From Janthinobacterium agaricidamnosum (GTDB lineage Bacteria; Pseudomonadota; Gammaproteobacteria; Burkholderiales; Burkholderiaceae_D), in assembly GCF_003667705.1 (NCBI RefSeq), contig NZ_CP033019.1:806001-870000 (forward strand): DNA of 64,000 nucleotides, read 5' to 3'. The notes beneath the pieces were generated by a model. It had not been told where the DNA came from. It ran no database searches and worked only from the letters and a program-made list of their open reading frames with translations. Position 1 is the first letter of the stretch. Every line of letters begins with the position of its first letter. Of this stretch, positions 52,946 through 62,902 are shown one piece after another. The position numbers were made by a program, and so were the translations under genes.

Positions 52946-53550
52946 CTAGCGGATTAGATTTTCGCATATCCACTCTAGAGTTTTTGCATAGGAAATATTT
53001 CCTTTTTTCCGTTCTTGAGTCGCATCATGAAGAAAAGAGTTCTTTAGTTCCAAAGTTCCATTTTGCGTGACCCACATGCAGATTGAATCAGAGATAGCAT
53101 GATCTGTATTGGCTTCATCAAGTATTTTTGCCATCATGTGCAAACCTTTCAAAATATGATTTTTTAACATATGGAATTCGGCCACAATCATGCGCAATCT
53201 CAGGGATTTGCTTTTTTCGAAGCTATCGAGAATTTTCTCTTGTTCGTGGCTTGGTGAGTTGTGTAGGTAGTAACTAAATACAGGTTCAATATGGCCATTG
53301 AAAACGTTGTCGTCGTCGGCAGATACATTGATGGTGATGATGTTTTTGCAATTTTCAACATGGCTGCGTTTGGCGGACTTTGCCATGCTATATCCCAGAT
53401 AATCCGATGTAGTTCCGCGCAATAAAATTGGTGTTCGAGCGAGCGAGCAAAAAAATCAAGCTCGTTGCTTGTAAGTGGAGCAGTTTTCTTTGCGATAATT
53501 TTTCTTCGCAAACTTTTAAGATATTTTGCTTCCAGACGCAATTTTTTCAT
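52946..53550 (-). pseudogene. Hypothetical immunity-row gene split by a frameshift
   Basis: Two same-strand frames overlap: 53550 downward starts MKKLRLEAKYLKSLRRKIIAKK and reads well to ARSLEHQF, while 53422 to 52946 continues with SDYLGYSMAKSAKRSHVENCKNI to the stop. Joining them near 53425 (a short T-run) gives one protein of about 200 residues with uniform composition. The single frameshift is either decay or a sequencing error. No family is recognised. Confidence 0.62.
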
Positions 53551-53590
53551 AGTTAATTATAATGAACTCTAATTCATTGATAGTCTCGTT

Positions 53591-53875
53591 TTATCTATGA
53601 TTGTTTGAACTGATGATTTTTCTCGTCTTTTTTGAAATGGTATAAGTGATGGATCTTCCCAATGATGTTTTTCCACCTAGTATTTTTTCGCCGGGTGCAA
53701 AATTTGGTACGAAAGTTATTTTAATATCTTCGTTTTTGTCTTGAATATATATTTCAAAATCTGAAATATTTCTTTGTTATTTTTTGAATTCATTCAAAAC
53801 CACGAGCAATTTTTCAAGATTTTTTCCGGAAATTTTTTCTTCTAAGTTTTCTATGTTGGGTGTATGTTTTTCCAT
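53591..53875 (-). pseudogene. Immunity-row gene with an in-frame stop
   Basis: Starting at the ATG at 53875 the minus strand encodes MEKHTPNIENLEEKISGKN...LNEFKK, then TAA at 53777-53779 (codon 33). The same frame continues as SDFEIYIQDKNEDIKITFV and GEKILGGKTSLGRSITYTI to a stop at 53591, 95 codons in all. The coherent protein-like text on both sides of the TAA indicates one gene killed by a nonsense change. It fills what would otherwise be a 350-bp gap. Confidence 0.65.
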
Positions 53876-53935
53876 ATCTCCATCGGAATAGGAAAGGTTT
53901 ATTGGAGTACTCTGTTAATTAATATTTATTCTCTA

Positions 53936-54391
53936 TCATATGTTTGTATTTTTGCCATATATTATCATTGTTGAGCAAAGTGATGATTTTTGATCTGCTT
54001 TGACTATTATGTATCCCCACGAGAAAGAAAAAAAATCCTCGTACTTAGTCGATGTTTCAGCTGGTTGATCTAGTGATTTTGAAATTAACTTACTTAGATA
54101 TTTTTTTTCATTGATCATGTCCGAGTGACTGGAGTCATAGCCAAGTCTATTGGTGATTCCATCTGTCCAGATTATTTCAATAATGTAAAGAATTTCATTT
54201 TTAAATCTGAGATTTACTCTTGTTTCCAGATTGAGAAATTGAATATTTTGCATGCTATATGTTTCAAATTCATTTATTTTCCCAAAGCTTTCAAGAAAAT
54301 TTATGTTTTTTATTTCTTTGATTGATGTGTTTTTGTTTACGTGAAAATTCTCATTTATTTCAATATCTCCAGTATTTTTATTTATATTCAT
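53936..54391 (-). CDS. Cognate immunity protein candidate of the Rhs toxin
   Basis: A 151-residue AT-rich protein whose ATG follows the rhs TAA directly (TAAATG), the standard position for the specific immunity partner. It contains IIEIIWTDGITNRLGYDSS and FFSFSWGYIIV and is paralogous to 52392-52868 and in part to 50039-50890. No signal peptide, so it should protect the cytoplasm, implying an intracellular target for the Rhs tip. Confidence 0.75.
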   Translation of the reverse strand: MNINKNTGDIEINENFHVNKNTSIKEIKNINFLESFGKINEFETYSMQNIQFLNLETRVNLRFKNEILYIIEIIWTDGITNRLGYDSSHSDMINEKKYLSKLISKSLDQPAETSTKYEDFFSFSWGYIIVKADQKSSLCSTMIIYGKNTNI

Positions 54392-57300
54392 TTACGGCCT
54401 CGGAAATTTAAATATTTTTGCGTTGGCTTTGAGTTTTGGTATATCTGAATCATCAATAAAGTATTGGTTTCCTCCTCCTGCGCCTAGTAATGTATTTGCC
54501 AATGCTTTTCCCGTGCCTGCACAGATATCTTCCGATAGTTTGAATGCTTGAACCTGATCTCTCATCGGTCGCGCCCCTGGAGTGTTTCCGGAATGTGAGA
54601 TTTGCGTTAAATTATTGTATGCCAATGCGCTTCCATTTGCGGAAATAAGTGTCATTCTGTCGCTGTAATAATTTCCGGGTTTGGGGCCGTACGGATAAAG
54701 GGAATATAAGATAGTCCCTTTTTTTAAAACAATATTTGTATATGCATCGACTCCTGGGTAGGGCGGCTTACCTTGCCATTTTGTTGCTGAAGCTGATGGA
54801 TTTTTACCAATACAAGGATTGCATGGTGTGTTTTTTGCACATTTCTTTGCTAACCCTAATGGGTCACTCCAGCCAGTGGGATTTGGTGCATATGTATATG
54901 TATTTAATCCACCAAGCAAGCCAACCGGATCTTGCGTCACATACCTGGCTATATCCGGATCATAGTACCTATAGCGGTTGTAAAACAGCCCCGTTTCCCC
55001 ATCCTCATACTGCCCCTGAAACCGCAGCGGCTGCTTGATTTCTCCCTCGACGTGCAGCAAGCGTCCCCATGCCTTGTAGCGTCCGCTCCAGACCACGTTC
55101 CCTTGCGCATCCGTCAGTTCGCGCGGCGTGCCCAGGTGGTCGCAGTGGTAGTAGGTGATGCGGTCGTGCGCTGCCGCGCCGTCGGCTGCCGCCAAGGTAT
55201 GCTGCCATGCCGAGGCATGCAGCGCTTCACTGTCCGCCTGTTCTTGCGCAATTGCCGCTTGCAGTTCGGCATCGTGCCGGGTGGCGGGTAAATCCCACTG
55301 CGCCACGCGTGGCAGATGTACGGCGCTTGCCTGGCGGCAGGCTGGCGAAGCGATCCTGGCCATCGGCACGAAGCTGTCCGGCTCGTACAGGTATGTGACC
55401 GTCTCTTCGTGTCCAAGTTCCTGCGCCAGCGTGTCGCCGTCCCAGACGAAGAAGGTGGTGGTGGCGCTCGTGCGGGCGGGCTGGTCTTTGCTGATGTCTT
55501 GCTGCTTGTTCCAGCGCGCTTCTTCTACCCGCTTGGCGATGCGGCGGCTGAAGGCGTCATAAAAGTAGCGGGCGCGGTGGCGCGACTGGCGTTCCGTCCT
55601 GCTTGCGTGGCTGAGGCGGTTTTCGGCGTCGTAGTGCAGTTCCAGGTCGCTCCAGGTCGACTCCCTGCCTGGAGGATGGAAGCGCTTGCCGGTGGCGTTG
55701 CCTTGCTCGTCGTAAGCGTATTCGGTATCGCCATAGTTGTTCACGACGTTGCCGGGCGCGGGAGCCTTGTCGACCAGATTGCCTGCGGGGTCGAAGGCGA
55801 AGCGTTCCGCCAGGCCCGGCTGCACGGCGGCCAGCAGCTGGCCGACGGGATCGTAGGTATAGCTGAGTTTGCCAAGCGGGCCGCCAGCGGTGGCGCCTGT
55901 CTGAAAAATGGTTGTCAAGTTGCCTTGCGCATCGTATTCGAAGCGGCGTTCGCGCACGGGGGCGGGTGCGTCGGCGCCGCGCGCCAGGGTCAGCTGGGTG
56001 AGCCGCGATTGCGGGTCGTACAGGCGCGTGGCGAGCAGGCCGCTGTTGCCCAGGGTGCGCTGTTTTTCGCGGTGCAGTTTGTCGCGCTCAACATCGACCA
56101 CGGTCTGGCCTTGCCACAGCACGCCATGCCAGTGGCCGGAACCGTAGCGCAAGGTGTCGATGCGGCGGCCGTTCGGCAGGACCGTCTGGATGCGGTTGCC
56201 CAGCTCATCATAGGCGTGCGTCATGACAAAGCTGGCGTCCTGCGCGCGCGGGGCGTTGGGCAGCCTGCCGGCGTCGGGCAGGGATTGCAGGAAATATGCG
56301 CTGCGCTCTTCTATCAGCTGGCCCAGCGCGTCGTGGAAGAAACGCTGTTCCGCTTGCGGCGCGGACACGCCCGTCAGCCGCCCCAGCGCATCGTAGGCGT
56401 AGCGCACCACGCCATCCGACGTGGTCTTGACTGATAACAAACCGAGCGCGTCGCGCAGCAGTTCCGTGCGTTGCTTGCCGCACTCGGTGGCGCTCAGGTT
56501 GCCGGCCTGGTCATAACTGTATTGCGTGCGCTTGCCGTCGAAGCCCGTTTCCGACGTCAGCCAGCCTTCCGTGTGATACGCGAGCCGGTAGCTTTCACCC
56601 TTGGCGTTGATCAATTCCGTCAGTTGCAGTGCGGCATCGTAGCGGTACTGCACCGTCTGGCCGATGGCGTCCGTGCGTTCCACGGGCAAGCCCTGGCCGT
56701 TGTAGCGGTAGCGCGTCTGCTGGCCGGCGCCATCCTCGTGCAAGACCAGATTGCCGTCCGCATCGTAGGCATACTGTTCCCGCGTTTGATCGGGCGCCGT
56801 GAGGCGGATCAGCCGGCCCAGCGCGTCATACTCGTAGCGGGTGGCATGGCCCAGCGCATCGCGGGTCGTTTCCAGCCGACCCAGTGCATCGTAGGCATAT
56901 TCGCTGGTGTGGCCGGAGCAATCTGTATAGGCGGTCAGCCAGCCCTGGCGGTTGTACTGAAAATGCTTGCTGCCGCCCCTGGCGTCGACCAGTTCCACCA
57001 GCTGGCCGCGCTGGTCGTAGCGGTAGCGCGTGACGTGGCCCAGCGCATCGGTGATGCTGACGGGGCGGCCTGCCGCATCGTATTCGCGGCGTGTGATATT
57101 GCCCAGCGCATCCGTGAAGGCGACGGGCTGGTTCTGGCCGTCGTAGTCGATGTTGCTGCTGTGCCCCTTGGCATCGGTGCTGCGGGTCAGGTTGCCCGCG
57201 GCATCGTAGGCGTAGCGCGTGGCGGCGCCGTTGGCGTCGATATCGGCCAGCAGCATGCCATCGCGGTCCCATTCGCGCCGGCCCAGCGAGGCTGCCTTGC

Positions 57301-59386
57301 CGTCGGTGACGCGGCGCACTTCGGTGACCAGCCAGTTGGCGTCGAATGTGTATTCGAGGACGCCGCCGTTTTCCGTGACGCGGCTTGTGTCGTTGTCCAC
57401 GTAATCGATGCGCGTGTGCTCGCTGCCATCCCGGGCGCGCGTGGCGATGGCGCGCGCCTGGTAGCTGTTGGCCAAGCTGACGGGATGGCGCTGCGCCAGT
57501 TCCTGTTCGCTCAATGGCGAGCCGCGCCAGCGGGCGCGCAGCGCGTCCAGGCTGATCCATTCCAGTTCGTACGTAAAACCCGTGTAGCTGCTGCACGACA
57601 TGAGCAGGTGGTGACGATAGCTGTAGCGGCGCGTGTCGCCCAAGGCATTCGACTGGCTGACCAGGTTGTAGCGGGGCGCGAAGGGCGGCTGGCTACCGTC
57701 CGTTTCGCTGGCATAGGCGTAGCGGACATGGCAGAGCCGGCTGCCGTCCGCCAGCACTTCGTCAACCCGGCCGATGCTGCAGGACAGTTCTGTCTCGCCG
57801 CGCATGGCTTCGAGCACGCTGCCATCGTCGCTGCGCAGGCGCAGCAGTACTTCGCCCGGTTTGGCCTCCATGAAACGGTCGATGCTGATGCCGCGTCCAT
57901 CGCGCCCTTCGCTGCGCACGAGCGCAAAACGCTGCGTGGCAATCGGCGCGGACGGGGCCAGCATGGCGTTGACGCCGTCGTAGCCGTGCGGCAGCCAGCC
58001 GCCTTCAGCGCGCGCGTAGCGGTCGCTGCTGCCGTCGCGCCACAGCACGGTAAAGGTGTCGGCGCCGTCGCGCGTGAGCGTAAAACCTTCCTTGCGGCTA
58101 TCGTGCCGCTGGCCCGCTTCCAGGCCAGGCAGGCGCAGGGCGCGGCCGCTGTCGTCGTGCAACACGATGCCGGCGTCGCTCAGCGACAGGCTGGTGGTGT
58201 AGGGCGTGGACCAGCGCGCGCCCAGCAAGCCCCAGTCTTCGCATTCGGCGCCGGAGCGGTAGCAGCGCGTCCAGGCGATGGGAATGCTGCGCTCGAGCGC
58301 GAAATCCGTCTGATACAGGATTTCCTGGCCCGTGCCGAAATGCACGGGCTTGCGGCCCTTGACGGGTTTTTTCGCGGGGCCGCTATCTTTCGGGCAGCAG
58401 TCGGACGGCGGCTCCGATTTCGGTTCTTTCTTGCCACGGCTCTTGCCGTCGTCGCCGCCGTTTTTCGGGGGCGGTTTGTCGAGTTTTTGGGGCGGCTTGT
58501 CCGGTTTCTTGCCGACCAGCTTGTCCTTGACCTTGTTGATCGTCGGCGCCGCCTTTTTGCCGAGAAACTTGCTCAGTATTTTTCCGCCTGGAACCTTGCT
58601 GAATACTGCCGCCTGCAATACGTTGCCGGCGATATTCATGCCGATGTCCGCGGCGGTATTGAGCAAGTCAGGTGTCTTGCCTGTCAATATGTAGTCAGCC
58701 GCCTGGTCGAGTACCGTGGCAGAGGCTTCCACTGCCGTTCCACTGGCAACGGTCGCCGTGCCGGCAACGGCGCCTGCTGCCGCCCCCGCTTCCATCGCGG
58801 CGGCAACGGGGGCGCCCACTCCCGTTGCCGCCACGCCAACGCCAGCCACGCCCAGCACGGCGCTGCCTGTCAGGACGGCGCCACCCGCGTCCACCAGGTC
58901 TTCGGCGGCGTCATGCATTTTCTTCGAGCCATGATCCTTGTAATCGTGTGCAGCTTCCCGTATCGCCGCCTTCAGTTCCTTGAGCACGGGCTTGGCCGCC
59001 TCCGCGCCCCGCTCATAGATCTTGCCCACGGTATTGCGCGAATTCATCCATACTTCGCGTCCCATCTGTACCAGGCTGGCGCCGTTGGCGCGGTGGATGG
59101 CGCTGGCGACCTTGGTGTCGACCTGCTTGCCGACGGTGCCGCTCTTGATGCCGCCCGCCTTGCCGGCCGCGTCGCCCTTGACTGTGGGAATGATGCTGCG
59201 CTGGTGCAGGATGACGGGCTCGCTGTGCGACTTGACGTTGGGCGAGACGTTCTGTGCTTCCGAGAACTCACCGATGATGCTGTAGGGAATAGGTGGCGTG
59301 CTGGAGCCGACGGGCGTCTTGCAAATGTCGGGGCTGAGGCTGACGCAATAGAAGCGCGAGGCTTTGGTGACGGTTTCATTCGTCAT
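54392..59386 (-). CDS. rhs: DUF4150 (PAAR-like) Rhs polymorphic toxin, T6SS effector
   Basis: A 1664-residue protein. It contains, in order: DUF4150 PAAR-like tip (about 1-100, FYCVSLSPDICKTPVG...PIPYSIIGEF), Gly/Ala-rich hydrophobic helices (about 160-240), Lys/Pro linker (290-345), and DUF6531 plus many YD/RHS repeats (350-1490, e.g. YDAAGNLTRSTDAKGH). The Rhs core end is RYYDPDIARYVTQDPVGLLGGLNTYTYAPNP... ending SDPLGL, and a ~140-residue variable toxin tip runs from AKKCAKNTPCNPCIG. The tip has GTILYSLYPYGPKPGNYYSD and GGGNQYFIDDSDIP; I do not recognise its activity. Base composition falls sharply exactly at the tip. It overlaps the DUF2169 gene by 11 nt. Confidence 0.92.
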   Translation of the reverse strand: MTNETVTKASRFYCVSLSPDICKTPVGSSTPPIPYSIIGEFSEAQNVSPNVKSHSEPVILHQRSIIPTVKGDAAGKAGGIKSGTVGKQVDTKVASAIHRANGASLVQMGREVWMNSRNTVGKIYERGAEAAKPVLKELKAAIREAAHDYKDHGSKKMHDAAEDLVDAGGAVLTGSAVLGVAGVGVAATGVGAPVAAAMEAGAAAGAVAGTATVASGTAVEASATVLDQAADYILTGKTPDLLNTAADIGMNIAGNVLQAAVFSKVPGGKILSKFLGKKAAPTINKVKDKLVGKKPDKPPQKLDKPPPKNGGDDGKSRGKKEPKSEPPSDCCPKDSGPAKKPVKGRKPVHFGTGQEILYQTDFALERSIPIAWTRCYRSGAECEDWGLLGARWSTPYTTSLSLSDAGIVLHDDSGRALRLPGLEAGQRHDSRKEGFTLTRDGADTFTVLWRDGSSDRYARAEGGWLPHGYDGVNAMLAPSAPIATQRFALVRSEGRDGRGISIDRFMEAKPGEVLLRLRSDDGSVLEAMRGETELSCSIGRVDEVLADGSRLCHVRYAYASETDGSQPPFAPRYNLVSQSNALGDTRRYSYRHHLLMSCSSYTGFTYELEWISLDALRARWRGSPLSEQELAQRHPVSLANSYQARAIATRARDGSEHTRIDYVDNDTSRVTENGGVLEYTFDANWLVTEVRRVTDGKAASLGRREWDRDGMLLADIDANGAATRYAYDAAGNLTRSTDAKGHSSNIDYDGQNQPVAFTDALGNITRREYDAAGRPVSITDALGHVTRYRYDQRGQLVELVDARGGSKHFQYNRQGWLTAYTDCSGHTSEYAYDALGRLETTRDALGHATRYEYDALGRLIRLTAPDQTREQYAYDADGNLVLHEDGAGQQTRYRYNGQGLPVERTDAIGQTVQYRYDAALQLTELINAKGESYRLAYHTEGWLTSETGFDGKRTQYSYDQAGNLSATECGKQRTELLRDALGLLSVKTTSDGVVRYAYDALGRLTGVSAPQAEQRFFHDALGQLIEERSAYFLQSLPDAGRLPNAPRAQDASFVMTHAYDELGNRIQTVLPNGRRIDTLRYGSGHWHGVLWQGQTVVDVERDKLHREKQRTLGNSGLLATRLYDPQSRLTQLTLARGADAPAPVRERRFEYDAQGNLTTIFQTGATAGGPLGKLSYTYDPVGQLLAAVQPGLAERFAFDPAGNLVDKAPAPGNVVNNYGDTEYAYDEQGNATGKRFHPPGRESTWSDLELHYDAENRLSHASRTERQSRHRARYFYDAFSRRIAKRVEEARWNKQQDISKDQPARTSATTTFFVWDGDTLAQELGHEETVTYLYEPDSFVPMARIASPACRQASAVHLPRVAQWDLPATRHDAELQAAIAQEQADSEALHASAWQHTLAAADGAAAHDRITYYHCDHLGTPRELTDAQGNVVWSGRYKAWGRLLHVEGEIKQPLRFQGQYEDGETGLFYNRYRYYDPDIARYVTQDPVGLLGGLNTYTYAPNPTGWSDPLGLAKKCAKNTPCNPCIGKNPSASATKWQGKPPYPGVDAYTNIVLKKGTILYSLYPYGPKPGNYYSDRMTLISANGSALAYNNLTQISHSGNTPGARPMRDQVQAFKLSEDICAGTGKALANTLLGAGGGNQYFIDDSDIPKLKANAKIFKFPRP

Positions 59387-60680
59387 TGTTTTGACCTTGC
59401 CCGGCCGCCTTGCCCAGTGCTTCCTGCGCCTGTTCCAGCAGTTCGATGCGCGCGATCTGCGCCGGCTCCATCACGTGCAGCAGGCGCGACGCGACCTGGC
59501 CCGCGTCGGCCGGCACGATGGCGCGCCACACCAGTTCCACGCTGGCCGCCTCAGGATCGATCAGCACCGTATCGATGGCCAGGCGCCAGACGAGCAACTG
59601 GTCGTTCTTGTCCGCCAGCAGCAGGCACATCACTTGTTGGGGCAGGGCGAAGCGCAGCACGGTGTTGCCGCGCGGGTCGATGCGGGCCGACGGATGGTCG
59701 TGGCGGCACAGATTGGTCAACGTAAATTGTTCCAGTCCCGCCAGGTGCGGGCATTGCTGGTCGGGCGGCGTGCTGTTCCAGTACGCGAAATCGAAGTCTT
59801 CCGGTAACAAGGGGACTTCGTCGGCACCCCATGTGTCTTTTTCCACGATGTGTCCGGCCAGTGCGCGGCGCGGCAGCCAGCCACGGCCGATAACGGCCAG
59901 CCCCGCCGGCGCGGGCAGCTCTTTGCCGCCCGCGCCTTGCCAGAACTGGGCGGCCGTACATGGCTGCGACGGCTGCGTGATGCGCGGTGCTGGCACCTCA
60001 TTGATCTGTTTCGCATCCAGGTACCAGTGCCGCGCAAAGCCGCGCCCCAGCGGATTGGCCTGGCAGGTATCATGCTTCGCCGCGTTGCAGTCGTCGGCCT
60101 CGATGCGGCATTGCCCGCCATACGCATAGGCATAGTGCAGCGGCAATTGCAGGAACGGTTCCGGCGTGGACAAGTGCCACGGATTGGGCCGAAGCAAGCC
60201 CGCCGTGGCGACGCGGGCGCAGCCTTGCGCCAGGCGGGTGAGGATGCTTTTCTTGCGGAAGGCGCGCTCGCCGCACACCTGCAAGGTCTTGTCGATCAGG
60301 GTCTTCTTTTTTGACTGTACTTTCAAATTGACGAGAAATTGCGGCATCGCCTGCCCGCGAGGCGCGTGCGCCACGCCATTGACGATCACGTCGCAGCGCG
60401 GCTTGTAGGGCGCGAAGTCGCTCTCCTGCACCGTGCCCGCCTGCGTGTCGTCGTGCAAGTGCCGGTCTTCCGTGGCCAGCGGCGACTGGCGCGCCATGGG
60501 CAGCAGGCTGGCCACGCCATTGGCGCCGCACGGGCCCAGGGTGTAGCCCATGCGTGCCACCACCACATGAAAGGCCTCGCCAAACTGGTCGACCATGTCG
60601 AACTGGCTGGCCGCGTGCGGCGTGCGGTTGTCGAACAGCAGGTTGGGGATATTGAAATGGGCGGTGCCGGCGTCGTTCAT
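59376..60680 (-). CDS. DUF2169 family T6SS accessory protein
   Basis: A 434-residue protein, N-terminus NIPNLLFDNRTPHAASQFDMVDQFGEAFHVVVARMGY, with APYKPRCDVIVNGVAHAP, all typical of DUF2169. These proteins are encoded between vgrG and DUF4150 effectors and are thought to help load the PAAR-like effector on the spike. The overlap with rhs (11 nt) and the 2-nt gap to vgrG show one operon. Confidence 0.88.
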   Translation of the reverse strand: MNDAGTAHFNIPNLLFDNRTPHAASQFDMVDQFGEAFHVVVARMGYTLGPCGANGVASLLPMARQSPLATEDRHLHDDTQAGTVQESDFAPYKPRCDVIVNGVAHAPRGQAMPQFLVNLKVQSKKKTLIDKTLQVCGERAFRKKSILTRLAQGCARVATAGLLRPNPWHLSTPEPFLQLPLHYAYAYGGQCRIEADDCNAAKHDTCQANPLGRGFARHWYLDAKQINEVPAPRITQPSQPCTAAQFWQGAGGKELPAPAGLAVIGRGWLPRRALAGHIVEKDTWGADEVPLLPEDFDFAYWNSTPPDQQCPHLAGLEQFTLTNLCRHDHPSARIDPRGNTVLRFALPQQVMCLLLADKNDQLLVWRLAIDTVLIDPEAASVELVWRAIVPADAGQVASRLLHVMEPAQIARIELLEQAQEALGKAAGQGQNNDE

Positions 60681-60682
60681 CG

Positions 60683-62824
60683 TCAGCCCGGATTATTGTC
60701 GATGTCGTCGCCGTGGATCTGCACCTTGGACCTGCCGCGGATGATGATTTCATCGGCAACCAGTTCAATGCGTCCCGGCGTGATGGTGATGCTGGACGTG
60801 CCCACCGTCATCGTGTGCGAATCGGTGGCCGTGAGTGTGCTGTCGGCGCCGACGATGACGCTTTTCGCCAGGCCGATCTGCTCGGCCTGCGCCAGCACGA
60901 CGGTGGTGTTCATGGCGCCGATGACGGTGGTCTGGTAGGCGGCGCCGATGGTCAGCACCTTGGCCAGGCCGATCGTTTCGTCCTTGGCCAGGGTCACCCG
61001 TTCCGAACGGTGGCCGTCGATTTGCACCTGCTCGTTGCCGCCCACGTGTTCGCGGCGGTTGTCGCCGATGTCGATGTGTTCGTCGTGGTCCACACGCTCC
61101 CTGCGGTTGTTGTGCACGGTGATGTCTTCATCGTGGTCCACCGTCTCCGTGCGGTCGCGCTTGACGTGCACGGTTTCATCGCGGTCGACGGTTTTGCGCC
61201 GGTCGTTGCCGACCCAGTGCGATTCGTCATGCTCGACTTCGATGCGCTGGTCCTTTTCCGCATGCAGCCACAGCTCTTCCGCATCCTTGCGGTCTTCGAA
61301 GCGCAGGGCGTTGGCGTGCGCGGCGGAACCTTTTTTTGACGAGCGGCTCAGCATGCCGCTTTGCGTCTTGTTGGCCGGTAGCTCCCATGGCGGCATGTTG
61401 CGCGCGTTGTAGACGCAGCCGATGATGATGGGCATGGCGACGTTACCGTCGAGAAATTGGACGGCCACTTCCATGCCCACCCGGGGCAGGCTGATGTGGC
61501 CGAAATTCGGGCCGGCCCAGTTCGATATCACCCGTATCCAGGGTGAACTCTTGTCGTCGAAGGTACCGAGTCGGTCCCAGTGGAATTGCACCTTTACCCG
61601 TCCGTAACCATCCGTGTGGATTTCCTCGCCGGGCGGCCCGACCACGGTGGCCGTCTGCACGCCGTAGATCTTCGGTTCGCGGCTATGGAAGTTGCGGCCG
61701 GGGCGCCAGGGGATGTCACGGGCGATGCAGGTGAATGTGTTGCTGTAGTGAGAGGTGGCGCCGTGTCCCTGCTGATAGTTGTTGCTGGCGTAGTGGTGCA
61801 CGGACAGGATCAGGTATTCGCTGGCTGCGCTGTCGAAATGCCCGCCCAGGGTGAACCAGCGTCCCGGTTGCGCCGTGCGGTCGTTGCCCTGCGCCTCGAA
61901 CAGCTGGCCCTGGGCATCGCGCTCTTCCATGCGGCGCTGGGCCAGCTGCTCGCCATCATCGATGTTTTTAAAACCGTAGCTGCCCGTGTTTTCATATACC
62001 TCCAGGGCGGGCACGGCGCCTTGCCGGTTCAGCGAGTCGCGGCTGGCGCGGGCGCTGCGCGGATTCTTGAAATTGAAGCTGGCTACCGTCATTTGGCTTG
62101 GGGCCATGCGCCGCACCGTGCTCCATTGATGCACGCCATCGTCTTCCAGGGAGCCGGCCTGGTGCTGGAAGGGCATTTCGCTCAGATCGCCATCGATGGG
62201 CTTGCCGGTGGTGCTGTCGTCGGACAGCCACAAGGTGTGGCCGTCAAAGCGGTGTTCGTAGCGGTAGTGCCATCCCAGCTGCTCCCAGTGGCGGTGCAGC
62301 AGGTTGTGGTCGCTCTCGTTGTGCTGGCATGTATAGGTGATGGCGGGGTCCAGGCCGCTGGCGGCCAGCTTGTAGTCGCGCATCAGGTAGTCATCGAAGA
62401 CCTTGTCCGTCAGCGCCGCCACCGTCAAGCCGTGGAAGGCGACATTGTTTTGCCGCAAGTGCAGGTGCGACAGCCATGGTTCCAGCACCATTTCATAGAA
62501 AGCAAAACCGCCGTCCGTGCGCAGGAAGCGGAATTCGAACACATAGCCATTGAAGTAGCGCAAGGTGCCGTCTTCGCGCACCAGTTCGATGGTCACCATC
62601 TTGCCCATCACTTTGTCGAGGGCGATGCAGGCGCCGTCGGACAATACTTCCACCACATAGGAAAAATCGCGCGACAGGCTTTCGCTGGCGGCCAGGCTGT
62701 TGGCCAGGAACTGGACGCCGGCAGGGCCGTCGCCATGCGGAAAGTGCAGGCGCAGCAGGCGCTGGCCCTGCATGTCGCCCATTAATGCCGTCCATGCCGC
62801 CGTCGTATCGGGGAACTGGCTCAT
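60683..62824 (-). CDS. vgrG: VgrG spike protein (TssI)
   Basis: A 713-residue VgrG: gp27-like N-terminus (YTCQHNESDHNLLHRHWEQLGWHYRYEH), gp5 OB domain (GRVKVQFHWDRLG...SSPWIRVISNWAGPNFG...PRVGMEVAVQFLDGNVAMPIIIGCVYN), and a C-terminal beta-helix needle with a ten-to-twelve-residue periodic motif (DRDETVHVKRDRTETVDHD, then EHIDIGDNRREHVGGNEQVQ). No extra effector domain is fused. The start at 62824 (MSQFPDTTAAW) is preferred over 62899. It should carry the DUF4150-Rhs effector downstream. Confidence 0.94.
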   Translation of the reverse strand: MSQFPDTTAAWTALMGDMQGQRLLRLHFPHGDGPAGVQFLANSLAASESLSRDFSYVVEVLSDGACIALDKVMGKMVTIELVREDGTLRYFNGYVFEFRFLRTDGGFAFYEMVLEPWLSHLHLRQNNVAFHGLTVAALTDKVFDDYLMRDYKLAASGLDPAITYTCQHNESDHNLLHRHWEQLGWHYRYEHRFDGHTLWLSDDSTTGKPIDGDLSEMPFQHQAGSLEDDGVHQWSTVRRMAPSQMTVASFNFKNPRSARASRDSLNRQGAVPALEVYENTGSYGFKNIDDGEQLAQRRMEERDAQGQLFEAQGNDRTAQPGRWFTLGGHFDSAASEYLILSVHHYASNNYQQGHGATSHYSNTFTCIARDIPWRPGRNFHSREPKIYGVQTATVVGPPGEEIHTDGYGRVKVQFHWDRLGTFDDKSSPWIRVISNWAGPNFGHISLPRVGMEVAVQFLDGNVAMPIIIGCVYNARNMPPWELPANKTQSGMLSRSSKKGSAAHANALRFEDRKDAEELWLHAEKDQRIEVEHDESHWVGNDRRKTVDRDETVHVKRDRTETVDHDEDITVHNNRRERVDHDEHIDIGDNRREHVGGNEQVQIDGHRSERVTLAKDETIGLAKVLTIGAAYQTTVIGAMNTTVVLAQAEQIGLAKSVIVGADSTLTATDSHTMTVGTSSITITPGRIELVADEIIIRGRSKVQIHGDDIDNNPG

Positions 62825-62902
62825 CGTGCATCGCTTCACGTTAGGAATCGTTGGCCGACTGTAGCAATAGCGAACACAAGCGTTTTTGCGCGGCAACAAG
62901 AT

